NCBI GenBank assembly: GCA_012799755.1 | Contig: JAAZKQ010000128.1 | Location: 1-8,697, forward strand | Reading direction: 5' to 3' | DNA length: 8,697 nt | Source: Lentisphaerota bacterium | GTDB lineage: Bacteria > Verrucomicrobiota > Lentisphaeria > Oligosphaerales > Oligosphaeraceae | In this document: positions 5,679 to 8,697 of the stretch, piece by piece | How positions within the stretch are numbered: position 1 is the first letter of the stretch | Layout: every line of letters begins with the position of its first letter | Made by a program: the position numbers and the translations under genes | Notes under the pieces: generated by a model | The model's input: the letters and a program-made list of their open reading frames with translations, nothing else | The model's database searches: none | What the model was told of the DNA's origin: nothing

Positions 5679-6998
5679 TCACACGTCCAGCGCGGCCCGC
5701 AAAACCGGCCACACCGCGCTGATGTCGCCGGCGCCGATCAGCGCCAGCAGCTGCGGCGTCTCCGCCGGACACGCCGACAGTGCTGCCAGCAGCGTCGCGA
5801 CAACCCGCGGCGGGTCATTGGGCAAATACGCCACCGCGCTGCCGGGCGAGATTTCCCGCGCCAGCCGGACAATGGCCTCGGGCTCAGCAATCTCCTCGTC
5901 ACGCCGCCAAGCGGCAAAAGGCGCCAGCACCCAGGCTTGCTCGACCTCGGCAAGGATGGCCGCAAAATCGGTCGCATAGCGCTTCACGCGCTCGTAGCGA
6001 TGCGGCTGGAAAAGCAACAGCCGGCGGTAGCCCGGATAGGCCTCGCCAAGCGCGTCCAGCGTCGCCCGCAGTTCCGCTGGATGATGCGCGTAGTCTTCCA
6101 GCACCACCAGCCGGCCATCCGCGCGACGATAGCGCTCACTCAGGCGCCGCTGCACGCCAGGATAACTCAGCAAGGCCCTGCGCGCCTGCGCCGCCGGCAC
6201 GCCCAACAGTTCCGCCACCGCCACCGCCATCGCGCCATTCACCCGATTGTGCCGGCCCGACAAGGCCAGCGGTATCGGCAACGACAAAGCCAACGGCTCA
6301 TCCACAAAGGTCACCTGCTCAAGACCGCCCAAGAGTCGCACGCAATTGTCGCAGCGCCAGGCCACCACCCGCCGCGCTTGTCGGGCAAAATCCACAAAAC
6401 AGCGTTCCAACGCCTCAACGCCCCCGTGACTCCAGCAGTGATCATCGTCAATATTGAGAATGACGGCGATATCGGCATGGAAAAACACCTGCGTGCCGTC
6501 GCTTTCATCAACCTCGGCCAGCAGCAGTTCGCCACGCCCGGCGCCGGCCGCGCGCTCCCAGCCATTGACCAGTCCACCGACAAGGTAGCCCGGCGCCATG
6601 CCCGCTTGGCGACAGATATGTGCGAGCATGGCCGTGACGCTGGTTTTGCCGTGAGAGCCGGCCACCGCCACCGTCCGCGGAAAAGCCCGGGCCAATTCGC
6701 CCAAAAACTCACCCCGCCGCATGCTGGCAATGCCCCGCTTGGCGGCTTCCTGTCGTTCGGGATCATCCTCAGGCACCGCCGATGAATAGACCAACAGCTC
6801 CGCTTGGCCGGCCAGCTTGTTATCATGACCAACCAGCACATCCAAGCCGCGCCGGCGCAGAGACGCCAGCATTGCCGAATCCGCCACGTCGCTGCCACTG
6901 ACAGAGCAGCCCAAGTCAGCGCAGATATGCGCCAGACCGGCCATGCCCACTCCACCGACACCGGTGAAATGAATGTGCTTGTGACTCTGATCGCTCAT
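5679..6998 (-). CDS. murC: MurC-type Mur ligase (UDP-N-acetylmuramate--L-alanine ligase), compact
   Basis: MurC adds L-alanine to UDP-MurNAc using ATP, the first amino-acid step of peptidoglycan precursor synthesis, in the cytoplasm. The 439 residues carry the N-terminal Rossmann-like GVGGVGMAGLA (13-23) and GSD (35-37), the P-loop AVAGSHGKTSVT (111-122), AEVDESD (161-167), NIDDDH (182-187), GRHNRVN (248-254), EDYAHHPAEL (301-310), FQPHRY (330-335) and GAGDI (432-436 region). DYxHHP and FQPHR favour MurC over Mpl and the other Mur ligases. The stretch from C216 to G248 is about 35 residues shorter than in E. coli MurC (recalled comparison), so part of the central domain is reduced while the motifs remain. 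The ATG lies 3 nt after the MATE stop, with GGAGA (complement of 7010-7014) as the likely ribosome binding site. It is not next to other cell-wall genes here, so a paralogue of a second murC is possible. Confidence 0.82.
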   Translation of the reverse strand: MSDQSHKHIHFTGVGGVGMAGLAHICADLGCSVSGSDVADSAMLASLRRRGLDVLVGHDNKLAGQAELLVYSSAVPEDDPERQEAAKRGIASMRRGEFLGELARAFPRTVAVAGSHGKTSVTAMLAHICRQAGMAPGYLVGGLVNGWERAAGAGRGELLLAEVDESDGTQVFFHADIAVILNIDDDHCWSHGGVEALERCFVDFARQARRVVAWRCDNCVRLLGGLEQVTFVDEPLALSLPIPLALSGRHNRVNGAMAVAVAELLGVPAAQARRALLSYPGVQRRLSERYRRADGRLVVLEDYAHHPAELRATLDALGEAYPGYRRLLLFQPHRYERVKRYATDFAAILAEVEQAWVLAPFAAWRRDEEIAEPEAIVRLAREISPGSAVAYLPNDPPRVVATLLAALSACPAETPQLLALIGAGDISAVWPVLRAALDV

Positions 6999-7001
6999 AG
7001 C

Positions 7002-8414
7002 CTATGCAGTCTCCGGCTCTTCCAACATCCTTACGTCTTTCCATTTACCCTGCTTGAAGCGTCCGAACATAATCACGCCGCCCAGCACAGTGGTGAAGAC
7101 CATGACCGCCCAAGCATGGACCGGCGACCATTGCAGGTAGCGCACGCCAATCAGCAAAACAAGCGCCTCGAACCAGCGGATGCCAGTATCTATCGCCATC
7201 GCCCAGAACGTGTCGCCCGCGCCCCGCAAGGCGCCTGATGCGATCAGGAAAATACCGTCAAACAACAAATAGAACGCTGCCAAACGCAGCATCTTCACCG
7301 CCAGCCCCCGCACTTCGCTGTAATCCAGCCCCGGCACATTGTCCGGTGTGAACACCGCCACCAGCACCTGCGGAAACAGACAAAAGGCGATCAGCATCAG
7401 ACCCGAATAAAGCAGTGCCAACTTGAAGCCCGAATACGCCGCCTGTTCCGCGCCAATGGCATTTCGTGCGCCCAGGCATTGACCAACCAAGGTGCTGACC
7501 CCGATCTGGATGCCGACCAAGGGAAAAAACGACACCAGGTCCCAACTGAACACAATCGTCGTCGCCGCCGCCACATTGGCGCCATAGCTGTTGAAACTTT
7601 GCACCACCACCACAAATGACCCCATGCCCAACAAGCCCCCGACGCCAATGGGCAGACCAAAGCGCAACAGCGCCCGCAAATTGCGCCAGTCGAAACGGAT
7701 GTCTGACAAGGTCGCCGAATACGGCGCACGGCGAATCTCACACAGAAAGGCCAGCATGATGATCGCCGTCATCGTCCCGCTAGCCATCAAGGTGCCTATC
7801 GCCGCCCCTTTCAGGCCCATGGCCGGAAAACCCAGTTTGCCAAAAATCAACACGTAATTGGCCACCAGATTGACCAGCAGCGCCGCGCTGTTCGCCCACA
7901 TGATCACCCTGGTCTTGCCGATGCCCGCAAAGAAGGCCGCCACCGCTGCCCGCAACAACGAAAGAATGCCACCAAAGGCCATGTACCAGAAGTATTGTAG
8001 CTCCAGCGCCACCAACGTCGGTTCATGACCCGCAGCCGAAAAGCTCCGCGCCGCAAAACGGGCCACCAGCAGCGCCAGCGGATAGGACAGCAAGGCCAGC
8101 AATAGCCCCTGATACACCACCAGTGGACACTCGCGAAAGCGCTTGGCGCCATGGTGGTGCGCAATGAGCGTTGACGAATAGCCAATGATGCCCGCGAAAA
8201 GCGTCAAGCACAGCCATGCGGTGTTCCCGCCGCTCATGCAAGCCGCCATCTCCTCTTTGCCGACGTAGGCCAAATACAGCCGGTCAACAAAGGTCATCAA
8301 GGTGTCGAATACCTGCGAAATAATCATCGGCACGGCTATCGGCAACAACGCCGAAATGCCGCCCGGGCCGTCCAAATGACGACGCACAAAGGCGTGCTCA
8401 CGTAATGGTTTCAT
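7002..8414 (-). CDS. MATE family efflux transporter (multidrug/toxin extrusion type)
   Basis: This is an inner-membrane exporter of the MATE family, which moves organic cations or other compounds out using a proton or sodium gradient. The 470 residues contain about twelve membrane segments in two similar halves, roughly 20-225 and 245-455. Family signs are FVDRLYLAYVGKEEMAA in the first helix region (D44), the HHHGA stretch at the end of helix 2 (86-90), VGQCLGARN (310-318) and GALRGAGDTFWAM (394-406). The length is usual for MATE and shorter than MurJ, which has fourteen segments. The stop is 3 nt from the downstream ATG of murC, so the two are probably one transcript. The ATG at 8414 has no Shine-Dalgarno on its strand; an in-frame stop at 8424-8426 excludes an earlier start, and GTG at codon 10 is no better supported. 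The substrate cannot be predicted. Confidence 0.9.
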   Translation of the reverse strand: MKPLREHAFVRRHLDGPGGISALLPIAVPMIISQVFDTLMTFVDRLYLAYVGKEEMAACMSGGNTAWLCLTLFAGIIGYSSTLIAHHHGAKRFRECPLVVYQGLLLALLSYPLALLVARFAARSFSAAGHEPTLVALELQYFWYMAFGGILSLLRAAVAAFFAGIGKTRVIMWANSAALLVNLVANYVLIFGKLGFPAMGLKGAAIGTLMASGTMTAIIMLAFLCEIRRAPYSATLSDIRFDWRNLRALLRFGLPIGVGGLLGMGSFVVVVQSFNSYGANVAAATTIVFSWDLVSFFPLVGIQIGVSTLVGQCLGARNAIGAEQAAYSGFKLALLYSGLMLIAFCLFPQVLVAVFTPDNVPGLDYSEVRGLAVKMLRLAAFYLLFDGIFLIASGALRGAGDTFWAMAIDTGIRWFEALVLLIGVRYLQWSPVHAWAVMVFTTVLGGVIMFGRFKQGKWKDVRMLEEPETA

Positions 8415-8437
8415 AGGAGTCGTTCAAAAATTAAGGC

Positions 8438-8455
8438 AACAGTTCTGGAGTTGTT
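8438..8455. promoter_or_regulatory. Operator-like imperfect palindrome upstream of the MATE gene
   Basis: The 18-bp sequence has dyad symmetry AACAnnTCnnGAnnTGTT, with 12 of 18 positions symmetric. It lies about 24 bp before the MATE start codon, where a repressor site would overlap a promoter. No convincing -10/-35 pair was found around it. The role is inference. Confidence 0.35.
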
Positions 8456-8492
8456 CCAAGCTGTTTTTCACAATGGGTCATCCGTATGGGAA

Positions 8493-8509
8493 ACAGATGG
8501 GGCATCTGT
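8493..8509. repeat. Small hairpin ACAGATG-GGG-CATCTGT
   Basis: This is a perfect 7-bp stem with a 3-nt loop, in the region upstream of the MATE gene. It is not followed by a T-run on either strand, so it is not a clear terminator. Confidence 0.6.
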
Positions 8510-8530
8510 GTTGTACGAATGCGAAATCTT

Positions 8531-8559
8531 GCGCCGTAGGCGCTTAACCATGCTTAACC
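8531..8559. repeat. GCGCC palindrome plus GCTTAACC direct repeat
   Basis: GCGCC-GTA-GGCGC (8531-8543) is a 5-bp stem. It runs into two copies of GCTTAACC at 8542-8549 and 8552-8559, spaced exactly 10 bp. The ten-base spacing puts both copies on the same DNA face, as in a binding site, but it may also be a short word repeat like those at 5332-5675. Confidence 0.5.
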
Positions 8560-8697
8560 CCAGGCTTTGGCCCATAAACGTTAAGTTGTTTCCGTTGAAT
8601 CGTACCGGGAAAATAGTGGTGTGTGTTGTGACTGACGTCCCCAGATGCCTAAGCATAAAGACACACGCTTGGGTTTGCTCTTTGATTTGCCTCGGCG

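Noticed and set aside
5433..6785. A 450-codon open frame on the + strand opposite murC
   Set aside because: It begins in the repeat modules and otherwise mirrors murC. Its product is rich in Arg, His, Pro and Gln with no recognised domain, as expected from the complement of a GC-rich gene.
7002..8414. MurJ (lipid II flippase) as the identity of the MATE protein
   Set aside because: The length and about twelve segments, together with the GALRGAGDT and VGQCLGARN motifs, match MATE; MurJ has about fourteen segments and different motifs.
8468..8656. A 62-codon open frame on the - strand upstream of the MATE gene
   Set aside because: It has no ribosome site, no recognised domain and runs through the hairpins and direct repeats of the spacer.

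Overview
The window is bacterial, GC-rich (clearly above 50% in the genes) and gene-dense, with six intact protein genes. It shows a Gram-negative-type gene set (a Pot-type ABC importer, EttA, MurC and a MATE exporter). The gaps carry short 'word-like' tandem repeats with 9-10 bp periods (GTCCA-type, AATCTGCG-type, AATCCGTG-type). From memory, such repeats are frequent between genes in PVC-group bacteria (Kiritimatiellota, Lentisphaerota, Verrucomicrobiota) and some related candidate phyla. That placement is an impression from the repeats, not a determination. No tRNA, rRNA, CRISPR array, phage gene or insertion sequence was recognised.

Layout. Positions 1-91 hold a GTCCA-core 9-bp tandem array cut by the left edge. 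A strong hairpin with a T-rich 3' side follows (141-182). Positions 282-3315 on the + strand carry potA, potB and potC, an ATPase and two inner-membrane permeases of a polyamine-type ABC importer. potA starts at TTG; potB and potC overlap by one base. No substrate-binding protein gene (potD) is present. A 12-bp-stem bidirectional terminator (3322-3367) separates potC from the convergent ettA (3397-5067, - strand), which encodes the ABC-F translation factor EttA.

Positions 5068-5678 form a 611-bp gene-free region that is the most unusual part of the window. It holds a likely ettA promoter with a long interrupted inverted repeat just upstream, a second GTCCA-core 9-bp array, and four copies of a ~60-bp module. 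Each module is a C/A-rich leader, three iterations of an 8-10 bp word, and an A-run. The last copy ends three bases from the murC stop codon.

Positions 5679-8414 (- strand) carry a two-gene operon. A MATE-family exporter is transcribed first, followed three bases later by a compact MurC-type Mur ligase (cytoplasmic peptidoglycan precursor synthesis). The MATE upstream region (8415-8697) holds an operator-like imperfect palindrome, two small hairpins and a short direct repeat, but no recognisable gene.

Functionally these are three unrelated housekeeping units: polyamine-type uptake, translation control by energy state, and envelope precursor synthesis with export. I found no convincing new multi-gene system. 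The points worth a second look are the repeat modules, the shortened MurC, the Lys in the first EttA D-loop region, the orphan potABC set and the hairpins upstream of potA and ettA.
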